A stretch of 64,000 nucleotides of DNA from JAAYAO01 sp051133435 (GCF_051133435.1 NZ_JBPGNY010000005.1:316459-380458), one strand, 5' to 3'. Numbered from the stretch's first letter, positions 57,184-64,000 are shown. Numbers and translations: made by a program. The notes: generated by a model not told the origin, from the letters alone.

Positions 57184-57234
57184 GGCCTCGCCGCGAGGCC
57201 GGGTAGGGGAAGACGGCCTCGCTTTGCGAGTCTA
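57184..57234 (-). promoter_or_regulatory. ftsE promoter and leader with alternative hairpins masking the ribosome-binding site
   Basis: On the minus strand, TAGACT (57234-57229) is a likely -10; transcription would start near 57222. The leader then holds element A GCGAGGCC (57222-57215), element B GGCCTCGC (57200-57193) and element C GCGAGGCC (57191-57184), directly followed by the ftsE ATG. B is complementary to both A and C, so A:B and B:C hairpins exclude each other, and C contains the only ribosome-binding-like sequence. Confidence 0.6.
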
Positions 57235-57278
57235 AGCAGGAAAACCCGAAGAAACGGCCAAGCGAATGGGCGCGTCGA

Positions 57279-58388
57279 TCAGTCCTCGTCCTCGGAACTG
57301 CGCCGCCAGCGGATGCCCGCATCGATGAAGGCGTCGATGTCTCCGTCGAACACCCCGTCGGGGTTGCCGGTCTCGAAGTCGGTGCGCAGATCCTTCACCA
57401 TCTGGTACGGGTGCAGCACGTAGGAACGCATCTGCGAACCCCAGGAGTTGCCGCCGTCACCCTTCAGGGCGTTGAGCTCGGCCTCCCGGTCCTGTCGGGC
57501 CTTCTCCAACAGGCGCGACTGCAGTACCCGCATCGCCGCGGCCCGGTTCTGGATCTGGGACTTCTCGTTCTGACACGACACCACGATGCCGGTCGGCAGG
57601 TGGGTGATCCGCACCGCCGAGTCGGTGGTGTTCACGCTCTGCCCACCGGGGCCGGACGACCGGAACACGTCGATGCGGATGTCGGCCTCGGGAATGTCGA
57701 TGTGGTCGGCTTCCTCGGTGACCGGCAGCACCTCGACCCCGGCGAAGGAGGTCTGTCGACGGCCCTGGTTGTCGAAGGGCGAGATCCGCACCAAGCGGTG
57801 GGTGCCCTGCTCGACCGACAGGGTGCCGTAGGCGAAGGGCGCCCGGATCTGGAAGGTGGTCGACTTGATGCCGGCCTCCTCGGCGTAGGAGGTGTCCATC
57901 ACCTCGGTGCCGTAGCCGTGGCGTTCGGCCCAGCGCAGGTACATCCGCATCAGCATCTCGGCGAAATCGGCGGCGTCCACTCCCCCGGCCTCTGCCCGGA
58001 TCGTGATCAGCGCGTCGCGTTCGTCGTACTCACCCGACAGCAGGGTGCGCACCTCGAGGGCGTCGATCGCCTCCTGTAGCGACTCCACCTCACGGTCGGC
58101 TTCGGCCAGAGTGTCGGAGTCGCCCTCTTCCTGGGCGAGTTCGACCAGCACCTCGAGATCGTCCAGCCGGCTGCGCAGGTTCTCGACCCGCTCGACATCG
58201 GACTGCACCGCCGACAGCCGGGAGGTCAGCTTCTGGGCATTGTCCTGGTCGTCCCACAGGTCGGGGGCCGAGACCGCCTGTTCCAGTTCGGAGATCTCGG
58301 CGCGTTTGGCATCGACGTCGACCACCGCCTCGATCGAGGACAGTGCCCGGTTCAGTTCCGAAATTCGCGCAGAGTAATCAACAGCCAC
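57279..58388 (-). CDS. prfB: Peptide chain release factor 2
   Basis: RF2 terminates translation at UGA and UAA. The 369-residue protein has the stop-codon recognition motif SPF (RISPFDNQGRRQTSF) and the catalytic GGQ loop in RSSGPGGQSVNTTDSAVRITHLPTG. The frame is continuous, with no in-frame UGA and slippery site near codon 25, so the programmed frameshift of E. coli prfB is absent, as usual in actinobacteria. GTG 58388 has no ribosome-binding site but has TAGACT eight bases upstream (58397-58402), suggesting a leaderless mRNA. Confidence 0.97.
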   Translation of the reverse strand: MAVDYSARISELNRALSSIEAVVDVDAKRAEISELEQAVSAPDLWDDQDNAQKLTSRLSAVQSDVERVENLRSRLDDLEVLVELAQEEGDSDTLAEADREVESLQEAIDALEVRTLLSGEYDERDALITIRAEAGGVDAADFAEMLMRMYLRWAERHGYGTEVMDTSYAEEAGIKSTTFQIRAPFAYGTLSVEQGTHRLVRISPFDNQGRRQTSFAGVEVLPVTEEADHIDIPEADIRIDVFRSSGPGGQSVNTTDSAVRITHLPTGIVVSCQNEKSQIQNRAAAMRVLQSRLLEKARQDREAELNALKGDGGNSWGSQMRSYVLHPYQMVKDLRTDFETGNPDGVFDGDIDAFIDAGIRWRRSSEDED

Positions 58389-58396
58389 AACGTGGC

Positions 58397-58402
58397 AGTC
58401 TA
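58397..58402 (-). promoter_or_regulatory. Candidate -10 (TAGACT) for leaderless prfB
   Basis: TAGACT stands eight bases before the prfB GTG in the 16-bp gap to the upstream S51-like gene. No ribosome-binding site fits between them. Confidence 0.5.
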
Positions 58403-58404
58403 GC

Positions 58405-59121
58405 TCAGACGACCTTCATCTTCTGCGGCTGAACGGTGACCCCGCTCGAGGTCGGCGACAGCGAGTCCTCGACCCGGTAGACCTTGGTGTGCACCGTGTC
58501 GGCGATGTAGGACTTGATCACCCCGTCGACGTAGTGGATCGCGGCACCGTCATCGACGCCGTAACCGGGCGGCAGATCGCCGCGACCGATCGCATCGACG
58601 AAGATCGGCTGACGGGTGTCCTCACCGTTGTAGTGCGGGCAGAAGCTGCCCGGCAGCAGGCCCACCCCGCCGCGCCACGGCCGCAGGTCACCGAAGGAGT
58701 CGGTCACGCAGCCGTCGTAGAAGGCGGCCCCACCGGCGGCCGTGCCGGCCAGCACGATGTTGCGCGAGTCGGCGGCCAGGTCCTTGATCTTGCGGGAGAC
58801 ACCGTGGGCGTCCCACAGCGCCATCAGGTTCACCGTCGAACCGCCGCCGACCAGAATCACGTCGGCTTCTTCGAGCCGCGACACCGAGGTCGCCGCGTCG
58901 CGCCACAGGGTGCACACCATGGTGCGCACGCCCATCGCGCCGTAGGCGGTCAGGAACCTGTTGATGTATCGCGGATCGTCGGCCGACGCAGTCGGCACGA
59001 AGCAGACCAGAGGTTTGGGCTTGTCGGCCAGTTCCAACACAAAGTGATCAAGGGGGGTGACCGAGCCGGTGGACGACATGGAGAATCCTCCGCCGCCGGC
59101 AGTGACGATGTGCGTTGTCAT
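58405..59121 (-). CDS. Peptidase E (S51)-like protein lacking the nucleophile serine
   Basis: A 238-residue class I amidotransferase-like fold protein of the peptidase E group (alpha-aspartyl dipeptidases). Typical blocks are VCFVPTASADDPRYINRF, ADVILVGGGSTVNLMALW and LLPGSFCPHYNGED with the catalytic-type histidine H163. The nucleophile elbow, normally G-x-S-A-G, reads LAGTAAGGAAFYDG: alanine at 128 replaces serine (codon GCC). It is probably inactive as a dipeptidase and may be a binding or regulatory protein. The reading frame is full length, so it is not a decayed gene. ATG 59121 gives the family start. Confidence 0.82.
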   Translation of the reverse strand: MTTHIVTAGGGGFSMSSTGSVTPLDHFVLELADKPKPLVCFVPTASADDPRYINRFLTAYGAMGVRTMVCTLWRDAATSVSRLEEADVILVGGGSTVNLMALWDAHGVSRKIKDLAADSRNIVLAGTAAGGAAFYDGCVTDSFGDLRPWRGGVGLLPGSFCPHYNGEDTRQPIFVDAIGRGDLPPGYGVDDGAAIHYVDGVIKSYIADTVHTKVYRVEDSLSPTSSGVTVQPQKMKVV

Positions 59122-59227
59122 GCTCTGATGTTCTCACGAATCATTGAGTAGTTTCGGACGGGTCCGATCGACGGTGCCCAGACCCGGCACGCCCCGGTGC
59201 CGGTAGGCGGTACGGGCATTCGTGCAC

Positions 59228-59233
59228 TATGGT
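59228..59233 (+). promoter_or_regulatory. Candidate -10 (TATGGT) of the tRNA-Val gene
   Basis: TATGGT lies 22 bases before the mature 5' end of tRNA-Val, a usual distance. A -35 is not clear. Confidence 0.4.
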
Positions 59234-59255
59234 GTCCTGCGCACATGCGTGCGAC

Positions 59256-59332
59256 GGGCGCATAGCTCAGTTGGTTAGAGCGTCTGCCTTACAAGCAGGA
59301 TGTCGGGGGTTCGAGTCCCTCTGCGCCCACCA
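59256..59332 (+). tRNA. tRNA-Val (anticodon TAC)
   Basis: Cloverleaf readable by eye: acceptor GGGCGCA pairs with TGCGCCC, D-arm TAGCTCAGTTGGTTAGAGC, anticodon loop CTTACAA with TAC at 59290-59292, T-arm GGGGGTTCGAGTCCCTC, discriminator A and an encoded CCA end. It reads GTA (and other GTN by wobble) valine codons. The two-component/ABC cluster lies directly downstream. Confidence 0.97.
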
Positions 59333-59371
59333 CATATCCCACAAAGACTCCGGTGGAGACGGCCACCCCAT

Positions 59372-59385
59372 GGTTCCTAGGAACC
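59372..59385. repeat. 14-bp perfect palindrome at the response-regulator stop codon
   Basis: GGTTCCT/AGGAACC is a perfect palindrome spanning the response-regulator stop. It may be a weak bidirectional hairpin between the tRNA and the convergent regulator gene; there is no T-run. Confidence 0.4.
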
Positions 59386-60045
59386 GAGGTTGGCGATCCC
59401 CGTGCGGAGCGCGAAGAGTGCTAGTTGCACGCGATCCCGCGACTGCGTTTTTGCCAACAGGTTGCCGACATAGGTCTTGATCGTCGGCATCGACAGCCAC
59501 AGTTCGTCGCAGATTTCCTGATTCGTCAGCCCCCGTGCGATCAGGGTCAGGACGTCGCGCTCGCGCGGAGTGATCAGCGCGGCCAGGCGCACTTCGGTGG
59601 GCGTTACCGACATCGCGGTTCTGGGCTCGCGCCGGAACGTCGCGAAGAGTTTGCGGGTCGCACCGGGAGAGATCACGGCGTCGCCGTGATGGACGGTGCG
59701 GATTGCAGTCACGAGCTGCTCCGGCGGGGTGTTCTTGACGAGGAATCCCGATGCCCCCGATTCGATGGCGGTGAGGACGTACTCATCGGTATCGAAGGTG
59801 GTCAAGATGATGATCTTGCTCGACGTTTCGGCCGTGACCAGTCGCTTCGTGGCTTCCAGTCCGTCGAGTGTCGGCATCCGGATGTCGAGAAGCAGAACGT
59901 CGGGTTGTTCCTCATCATGGCGGCGGATCGCCTCAGCTCCGTCCCCGGCTTGCCAGAGCACACGCATATCGGGTTGTGCCTCCAGGATCATGGTCAGACC
60001 CGAGGTGAACAGAGGTTCGTCGTCGGCGAGTGCGATGGTGATCAC
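59377..60045 (-). CDS. NarL/LuxR-type response regulator
   Basis: A 222-residue DNA-binding response regulator. The receiver domain has the acidic pocket ADDEP, phospho-acceptor D54 (LLLDIRMP), the switch Thr in IIILTTFDT and Lys in GFLVKNTPPEQL. The C-terminal HTH is of LuxR type: LTPRERDVL-like ITPRERDVLTLIARGLTNQEICDELWLSMPTIKTYVGNLLAKTQSRDRVQL. GTG 60045 overlaps the kinase stop (GTGA), with GGAG upstream. It probably binds the 22-bp palindrome in front of the kinase and ABC genes. Confidence 0.93.
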   Translation of the reverse strand: MITIALADDEPLFTSGLTMILEAQPDMRVLWQAGDGAEAIRRHDEEQPDVLLLDIRMPTLDGLEATKRLVTAETSSKIIILTTFDTDEYVLTAIESGASGFLVKNTPPEQLVTAIRTVHHGDAVISPGATRKLFATFRREPRTAMSVTPTEVRLAALITPRERDVLTLIARGLTNQEICDELWLSMPTIKTYVGNLLAKTQSRDRVQLALFALRTGIANLGS

Positions 60046-61247
60046 GGCCTGCTCCACGGCAGGCTCGCAGATACCCGCCACCCGCCCGTGCTCGGCTCGG
60101 GGCCGGCCGTCAAAGTGCCGCCGACGGCACGGGCGCGTTCCTGCATCCCCACCAGGCCGTGCCGGTTCTCGGTGTCGGTGGACGTGCCCGAGTCTGCGGT
60201 CGCAGTGTTGAGGATCGTGATGTCAACCTGTTGAACTCCGACGGCAATGTGGATCCTCACCGCCGCACCGTGCGCGTGCTTGAGCACGTTCGTCAGGCTC
60301 TCCTGAACAATCCGGTATCCGGCGAGACCCACCGGGCCGGGTACCCGGGTGAGGTCACCTTCAACCTGCAGGCGGATCGGTCCCGTGGTGTATCGCAGGT
60401 CGTCGATCAGCATGGGAATGTCGCGCAATGATGGCGCCGGGCGCACCGGGGCCTCCTCGTCGTCGGTGGCGAGCACGTCGATGAGGCCTTTGATGTCATC
60501 GACGGCGTTTCGGCTGAGTTCTCCGATGCCCGCGAGAATCTGGTCGGCCCGGTCGGGCTCGGTGCGGGCCACCAGGCGAACGCCCTCGGCCTGTACCGCG
60601 ATGACATTCAACGAGTGCCCGAGCACGTCGTGCATCTCTCGGGCGATCCGGGCCCGTTCCTCTGCTGCGGCCAGCCGTGTTTCGATTTCTCTGCGGGCCT
60701 CGAGCGAGGCGGCCCGCTCAAGAGCACCCTGATAGCGGGCCTTCCGGTCCCGGCGGATCACCCCGGCCAGGAGCGCGACGGTCAGCACGATCGTGACGAA
60801 AGCGGCAAACGTTGCGCGGGTGGCCCATGCAGTGTTGTCGGTGAGTGCGGGGGCAGTCAGGATCGCCGCCCAGGCGCCGAGAAAGATGGCGATCGGGACG
60901 AGCCATCGCCAGGGTGGGACGAGTTGGGTCTGGGTGGTGTAGATGGCCAGAGCACACACCGCGCCGGCGAAAATTCCCGGTTCGCGCACCAGGAGCAGAT
61001 GCACCACCAGAAGCACGCCGATGATTGTCAGCGTCAGCAGCGGACGGATCCGCCGGATCACCAGAATGCCCGCGCAGCCGATCACGACGAGCGTGTAGAC
61101 CGTTTGGGTTGTTGTCGCCCATGACATCGTGGGGCTGCCCAGTGCTCCGATGACGACGAAAACCAGGGCCAGTGCCAGATCAACGACCCAGGGGCGATCC
61201 CGGGTCAGGAACCGTCCGAAAACGGCTGGACGGGCGAACGATTCCAT
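60042..61247 (-). CDS. NarL-family sensor histidine kinase
   Basis: A 401-residue membrane kinase. The N-terminal half has about five to six helices with little extracellular sequence (an intramembrane-sensing type). It is followed by HisKA_3 with phospho-acceptor H206 (REMHDVLGHSLNVIAVQ) and a HATPase with the N-box region RIVQESLTNVLKHAHG and the G-box HGLVGMQERARAVGG. ATG 61247 has TAGCCT eight bases before it and no spaced ribosome-binding site, so it may be leaderless. It is divergent from the ABC exporter, the usual layout for drug- or bacteriocin-sensing systems. Confidence 0.93.
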   Translation of the reverse strand: MESFARPAVFGRFLTRDRPWVVDLALALVFVVIGALGSPTMSWATTTQTVYTLVVIGCAGILVIRRIRPLLTLTIIGVLLVVHLLLVREPGIFAGAVCALAIYTTQTQLVPPWRWLVPIAIFLGAWAAILTAPALTDNTAWATRATFAAFVTIVLTVALLAGVIRRDRKARYQGALERAASLEARREIETRLAAAEERARIAREMHDVLGHSLNVIAVQAEGVRLVARTEPDRADQILAGIGELSRNAVDDIKGLIDVLATDDEEAPVRPAPSLRDIPMLIDDLRYTTGPIRLQVEGDLTRVPGPVGLAGYRIVQESLTNVLKHAHGAAVRIHIAVGVQQVDITILNTATADSGTSTDTENRHGLVGMQERARAVGGTLTAGPEPSTGGWRVSASLPWSRP

Positions 61248-61280
61248 ACCTCAGCAGGCTACGCGCTCGGCGCTGCGGGC

Positions 61281-61302
61281 AGTTCATACCGCGGTATGAA
61301 CT
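61281..61302. promoter_or_regulatory. 22-bp perfect palindrome, candidate response-regulator operator
   Basis: Half-site AGTTCATACCG followed by its exact inverse complement gives a 22-bp perfect dyad centred between 61291 and 61292. It lies 34 bp from the kinase start and 87 bp from the ABC ATPase start, overlapping the expected -35 of the kinase promoter. It is a strong candidate for binding by the cognate NarL-type regulator. Confidence 0.75.
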
Positions 61303-61347
61303 CGAACTTCGTGCCTCGGCATGATCTGCCGGACGTTGCGTCGCGCA

Positions 61348-61373
61348 ATCGTGGAGAACATGGCTCCCACGAT
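61348..61373 (+). other. Inverted repeat in the leader of the ABC ATPase gene
   Basis: ATCGTGG-N12-CCACGAT lies 16 bases before the ATPase ATG. It could be a leader hairpin or a second protein-binding site; no T-run follows. Confidence 0.4.
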
Positions 61374-61388
61374 CGAAACGAGGCATGG

Positions 61389-62288
61389 ATGAGCAGCGTC
61401 ATCACCACCCGCGGACTAACCAAGGCGTTCAAGTCCCACACCGCCGTCGACTCGCTGAACCTGGCAGTTCCACAGGGCGCGGTGTACGGATTCTTGGGCC
61501 CGAACGGATCGGGGAAATCGACCACGATGAAGATGCTGCTCGGCCTCACCCAGCCGACCAGCGGCGACATCGAGATCCTCGGGCAACCACTCACCCATGC
61601 CTCGCGCACGAAATTGCTGCCCTCGATCGGTTCGATGATCGAGGCCCCACCCGGTTACGGCCATCTCACCGGACGCGAGAACATGCGCATCGTGCAGGAC
61701 ATGCTCGACCTGTCGGGCACGCAGATCGAGCACGCCCTAGCGACCGTGCGGCTCACTGAGGAGCAGCACAAACTGGTCCGCAACTATTCCTTGGGCATGA
61801 AGCAGCGCCTCGGCATCGCGATGGCCTTGGCCCGCAAACCCGCGCTGTTGATCCTGGACGAGCCCACCAACGGTCTCGACCCTGCCGGGATCGAAGAGAT
61901 CCGCACCTTGCTGGTGCAACTTGCAGGCCATGGAATCACCGTCATGGTCTCCAGCCACCTGCTTGATGAGATCGACAAGATGGCGAGCGTGCTGGGCATC
62001 CTTTCCGGCGGGAGAATGATCTTCCAAGGCACGCGCGAGCAACTCTTCGAGCACTCGATTCCGGATCTCATCATCGAAACCCCGAACCCGCGAGCCGCAC
62101 TCGCCCAAGGCATCAACGCGACACCGGTGCCGGAGGGAATCAGGGTGAGTGGTGTCGACAAGGACGAGACCGCGAGGATCGTTCACCAGCTAGCCGTGGC
62201 CGGAATCCCGATCCATGAGGTGCGTCGGGTGGCGCAGAGTCTGGAAGACGTGTTCATGGACCTCACCGGACGCGGAGGTCTGCTGTGA
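61389..62288 (+). CDS. ABC exporter ATPase (BcrA/lantibiotic-immunity type)
   Basis: A 299-residue ATPase with Walker A GPNGSGKST (37-45), signature NYSLGMKQRLGIAMALA, Walker B LLILDEPTNGLDP and the DrrA/BcrA-type C-terminal extension (VRRVAQSLEDVFMDLTG). Such ATPases work with two small permeases to expel or extract peptide antibiotics. ATG 61389 has GAGG six bases upstream; earlier in-frame starts would place the palindrome region within the gene. The stop overlaps the first permease gene (GTGA). Confidence 0.92.
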   Translation: MSSVITTRGLTKAFKSHTAVDSLNLAVPQGAVYGFLGPNGSGKSTTMKMLLGLTQPTSGDIEILGQPLTHASRTKLLPSIGSMIEAPPGYGHLTGRENMRIVQDMLDLSGTQIEHALATVRLTEEQHKLVRNYSLGMKQRLGIAMALARKPALLILDEPTNGLDPAGIEEIRTLLVQLAGHGITVMVSSHLLDEIDKMASVLGILSGGRMIFQGTREQLFEHSIPDLIIETPNPRAALAQGINATPVPEGIRVSGVDKDETARIVHQLAVAGIPIHEVRRVAQSLEDVFMDLTGRGGLL

Positions 62289-63034
62289 GGCGCGCCATCC
62301 GCCTCGAGTTCTGCAAGATGCGACGCCTGCGCACCGGCCCGATCCTGGCGCTCCTGATCATTGCTGTCGCCGCCCTGTCCAGCATCTCGTTGTTCTCGGG
62401 CAGCACTCGCAACACCTTCGATGAGCCGGCGGCGCTGCCGTGGGCAGGGCTGCTGGCGAGCTACGGGTTCATGGCCGCGATGACCTCGCCGATCCTCACG
62501 GCCATTCTCGCCAGCCGCCAGACCGACATCGAGCACACCGGAGGATGGGCCCTGGCGTCTACCGCCGGATACAGCCCCGGCTTGCTCTGCCGTGCCAAGC
62601 TCGCTGCCCTGGGCCTCGTGTTGGTTCCGGCGGTCACCGTCCAAAGCCTGCTCGTCGCCGGGATCGGGATTGCCGTTGGCATCCGCGTGCCCCTCGAGTT
62701 CGGGCCGTGGGTCGGGTACACCGCCCTGCTGTTCGGCGTCGACCTGGCCTTCCTGGCCCTGCACATCTGGCTCGCCTCGGTGGTCGAGAACCAGCTCATC
62801 AGTGTCGGCATCGGCATGCTCGGCGCGTTCGTCGCGGTATTCACTCTGCTCATGCCCGGAACCATCGTGCGCTTCGTCCCTTGGGGGTATTACGCCATGA
62901 TCCTGCACGCCGGGCAGGACGGAGACCGCATCACCTACATCACCCCGCCTTTCGCCTGGATCGTCGGGTTCCTCCTCCTCGTCGGAGTCGTCTTCGCGGC
63001 GGCCACGCGCCACCTCGACCGCATTGAAAGGTAA
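62285..63034 (+). CDS. ABC-2 type permease 1
   Basis: A 249-residue permease with six predicted membrane helices, beginning RRAIRLEFCKMRRLRTGPILALLIIAVAAL (the basic stretch followed by helix 1 typical of lantibiotic-immunity permeases such as MutE/EpiE). Helix 2 follows AALPWAGLLASYGFMAAMTSPILTAILASRQTDIEH, where ILASRQTDIEH is the family's loop pattern. GTG 62285 overlaps the ATPase stop. The substrate is unknown. Confidence 0.85.
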   Translation: MRRAIRLEFCKMRRLRTGPILALLIIAVAALSSISLFSGSTRNTFDEPAALPWAGLLASYGFMAAMTSPILTAILASRQTDIEHTGGWALASTAGYSPGLLCRAKLAALGLVLVPAVTVQSLLVAGIGIAVGIRVPLEFGPWVGYTALLFGVDLAFLALHIWLASVVENQLISVGIGMLGAFVAVFTLLMPGTIVRFVPWGYYAMILHAGQDGDRITYITPPFAWIVGFLLLVGVVFAAATRHLDRIER

Positions 63035-63039
63035 CCAAC

Positions 63040-63786
63040 GTGCTCCGTGCAGAACTGATCAAACTGAGGCGATCCACCACGTGGCTGATCGCTCTGGTGC
63101 TGCCTCTGCTGGCCGTGACCACCGGCACGATCAACTACGCCAACAACCCCGAGGCACTCAACGCGGGGTGGGCGTCCTTCACCTCCCAGGCCACCCTGTT
63201 CTACGGGCTGTTGTTCTACTCCATCGGCATCGGCTTGCTCACCGCCACTGTGTGGCGGATGGAACACCGCGGCACCAACTGGAACCTGCTGCTCACCAGC
63301 ACTCGGCAACCCGTCAAGCTGGTTCTCGCGAAGATCGCCGTCGTCAGCATCCCGGTTGCCTTCATGCAGGTCGTGCTGGTCACCGGCACTTTATTGTCAG
63401 GAGAATTCATCCTGCGACTATCGGGCCAGATGCCGTGGCAGTTCGCCCTCGTTGGCGTCATCGCCGTCGTCGCTGCCCTGCCGCTGATCGCGATCCAATC
63501 GTTGCTGTCCATGTTGTTGAAGTCGTTCGCCGCACCAGTGGCGATCTGTCTGGTCGGCTGCGTTGTCGGCGTCGCCACCGTCACTTCCGAAACCCTTCGA
63601 CCGTTCAGCTACGTACTGCCACAAGCCATCAACACCCGGGCGCTGAACCTCGGTTCGACTGCCCTCGCCGGCTCGGGAGGGCTGACCGCCGGTGACACCC
63701 TTCCGATCATCGCAACAGCCTTGGGCTTGGCGTTGACGTTCGTTCTGCTCACGCTCGTAGCAGTGCGCACCATAAAACTCAGGTGA
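63040..63786 (+). CDS. ABC-2 type permease 2
   Basis: A 248-residue permease with six helices, paralogous in layout to the one before it: LRAELIKLRRSTTWLIALVLPLLAV, then ATVWRMEHRGTNWNLLLTSTRQPVKLVLAKI, the typical E-H-R-x-x-N-W motif of MutG/LanG-like proteins. GTG 63040 follows the first permease by 5 bp. Together with the ATPase this forms a three-part exporter probably regulated by the divergent two-component system. Confidence 0.85.
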   Translation: MLRAELIKLRRSTTWLIALVLPLLAVTTGTINYANNPEALNAGWASFTSQATLFYGLLFYSIGIGLLTATVWRMEHRGTNWNLLLTSTRQPVKLVLAKIAVVSIPVAFMQVVLVTGTLLSGEFILRLSGQMPWQFALVGVIAVVAALPLIAIQSLLSMLLKSFAAPVAICLVGCVVGVATVTSETLRPFSYVLPQAINTRALNLGSTALAGSGGLTAGDTLPIIATALGLALTFVLLTLVAVRTIKLR

Positions 63787-63903
63787 CCGGTCACCGCGTC
63801 TTTCATGTCCTACGAGGGCACTGAGCGGGTCGGCATGACCATAATGGCCGCGCCGCTTCGCTTAGCGCCCTTTTGGGACATCGACACCCGGCCCTTTTGG
63901 CGG
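63787..63903. other. Non-coding stretch after the ABC operon
   Basis: A 117-bp stretch with no supported gene. It contains two copies of a GCCCTTTTGG-like decamer (near 63868 and 63891) separated by about 13 bp, which could be part of a mobile-element end. No terminator with a T-run was found. Confidence 0.3.
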
Positions 63904-64000
63904 CTATCCGCAGTTGAACGTGGTGGCCTGCTGATTCAAGGGTGAGCGCCTGCCGTGTCGGTGGGCGCTGGCCAGGAGGATACGGGCTTGGTAGTGCTCG
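63904..64000 (-). CDS. C-terminal fragment of an unidentified protein, possibly a transposase
   Basis: Only the last 32 codons are in the window, ending NQQATTFNCG. The visible part includes EHYQARILLASAHRHGRR, and its composition looks coding. The style and the place beside an ABC resistance-type cluster and a tRNA recall a transposase or integrase C-terminus, but I cannot name the family. It may be complete or broken beyond base 64000. Confidence 0.3.
   Translation of the reverse strand, partial: EHYQARILLASAHRHGRRSPLNQQATTFNCG

Noticed and set aside
57279..58388. Programmed +1 frameshift in prfB
   Set aside because: The reading frame is continuous from the GTG; no in-frame TGA with a slippery codon is present near codon 25.

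Overview
This is a high-G+C bacterial chromosome segment, almost certainly from an actinomycete (Actinomycetota). The pointers are the gene families: a LysX-type MprF/lysyl-tRNA synthetase fusion, MetP/MetS, PriA-type HisA, the trp-operon membrane proteins (Trp_oprn_chp and HGxxPAAW types), a TIGR03085-type protein, a frameshift-free prfB, many GTG/TTG starts and an actinobacterial-type LexA box. A member of the Propionibacteriales would fit, but that is inference. Coding density is very high: most operon joints are 4-bp ATGA/GTGA overlaps, and no gene-free gap exceeds about 215 bp.

Layout. 1-4.8 kb (minus strand): secF (cut by the window edge), secD, yajC and the SOS-type ruvCAB operon, with a LexA-box candidate just upstream of ruvC. 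4.9-6.6 kb: yebC and a tandem GNAT acetyltransferase. 6.7-15.7 kb (minus): one long operon, hisD-hisC-hisB-hisH-hisA(priA), continuing through overlaps into three apparent lipid or acyl genes: a fatty-acyl-CoA-reductase/HAD fusion, a divergent LarA-like protein and a PlsC-like acyltransferase. 15.9-18.5 kb (plus): NSS transporter MetP with its small subunit MetS, and a DUF554 membrane protein. 18.5-22.6 kb (minus): a small membrane protein and dnaE. 22.7-29.7 kb (plus): DUF998 protein, alpha/beta hydrolase and lysX as a translationally coupled trio, then CYTH/CHAD protein and a P-loop kinase. 29.7-36.5 kb (minus): gltB-gltD and a class I glutamine amidotransferase. 36.7-44.4 kb (minus): hisI-trpE-two trp-linked membrane proteins-trpC-trpB-trpA, followed by Sco1, MauE/DoxX and DsbA-like genes of an extracytoplasmic thiol/redox module. 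44.5-49.1 kb: TIGR03085 protein, cytochrome P450, PQQ-type sugar dehydrogenase lipoprotein and a beta-CASP metallo-beta-lactamase nuclease. 49.1-52.4 kb (minus): gatCAB. 52.5-58.4 kb: ACT-domain protein, small membrane protein, smpB, M23 peptidase, ftsX, ftsE, prfB. 58.4-64 kb: an S51-like protein lacking its serine nucleophile, tRNA-Val(TAC), then a NarL-type two-component system divergent from a three-gene ABC exporter, and at the edge a short reading frame that may be a transposase remnant.

How it works together. Amino-acid synthesis (His, Trp, Glu) is interleaved with translation (gatCAB, prfB, smpB, tRNA, yebC), division (ftsEX with its M23 hydrolase), protein export (secDF-yajC) and envelope lipid modification (lysX and the his-linked lipid genes). 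No trpF lies in the trp cluster, which fits PriA serving both pathways. trpD, trpG, hisF, hisG and hisE are not in the window.

Most worth a second look: (i) the ftsE leader, where three 8-mers can form two mutually exclusive hairpins, one masking the ribosome-binding region; (ii) the lipid module locked into the his operon; (iii) the hydrolase coupled to lysX; (iv) the 22-bp perfect palindrome between the two-component system and the ABC exporter; (v) an intra-operon terminator-like element in the trp operon; (vi) a sharp G+C drop in the 3' end of ftsX. All calls come from reading the sequence by eye; no database search was run.
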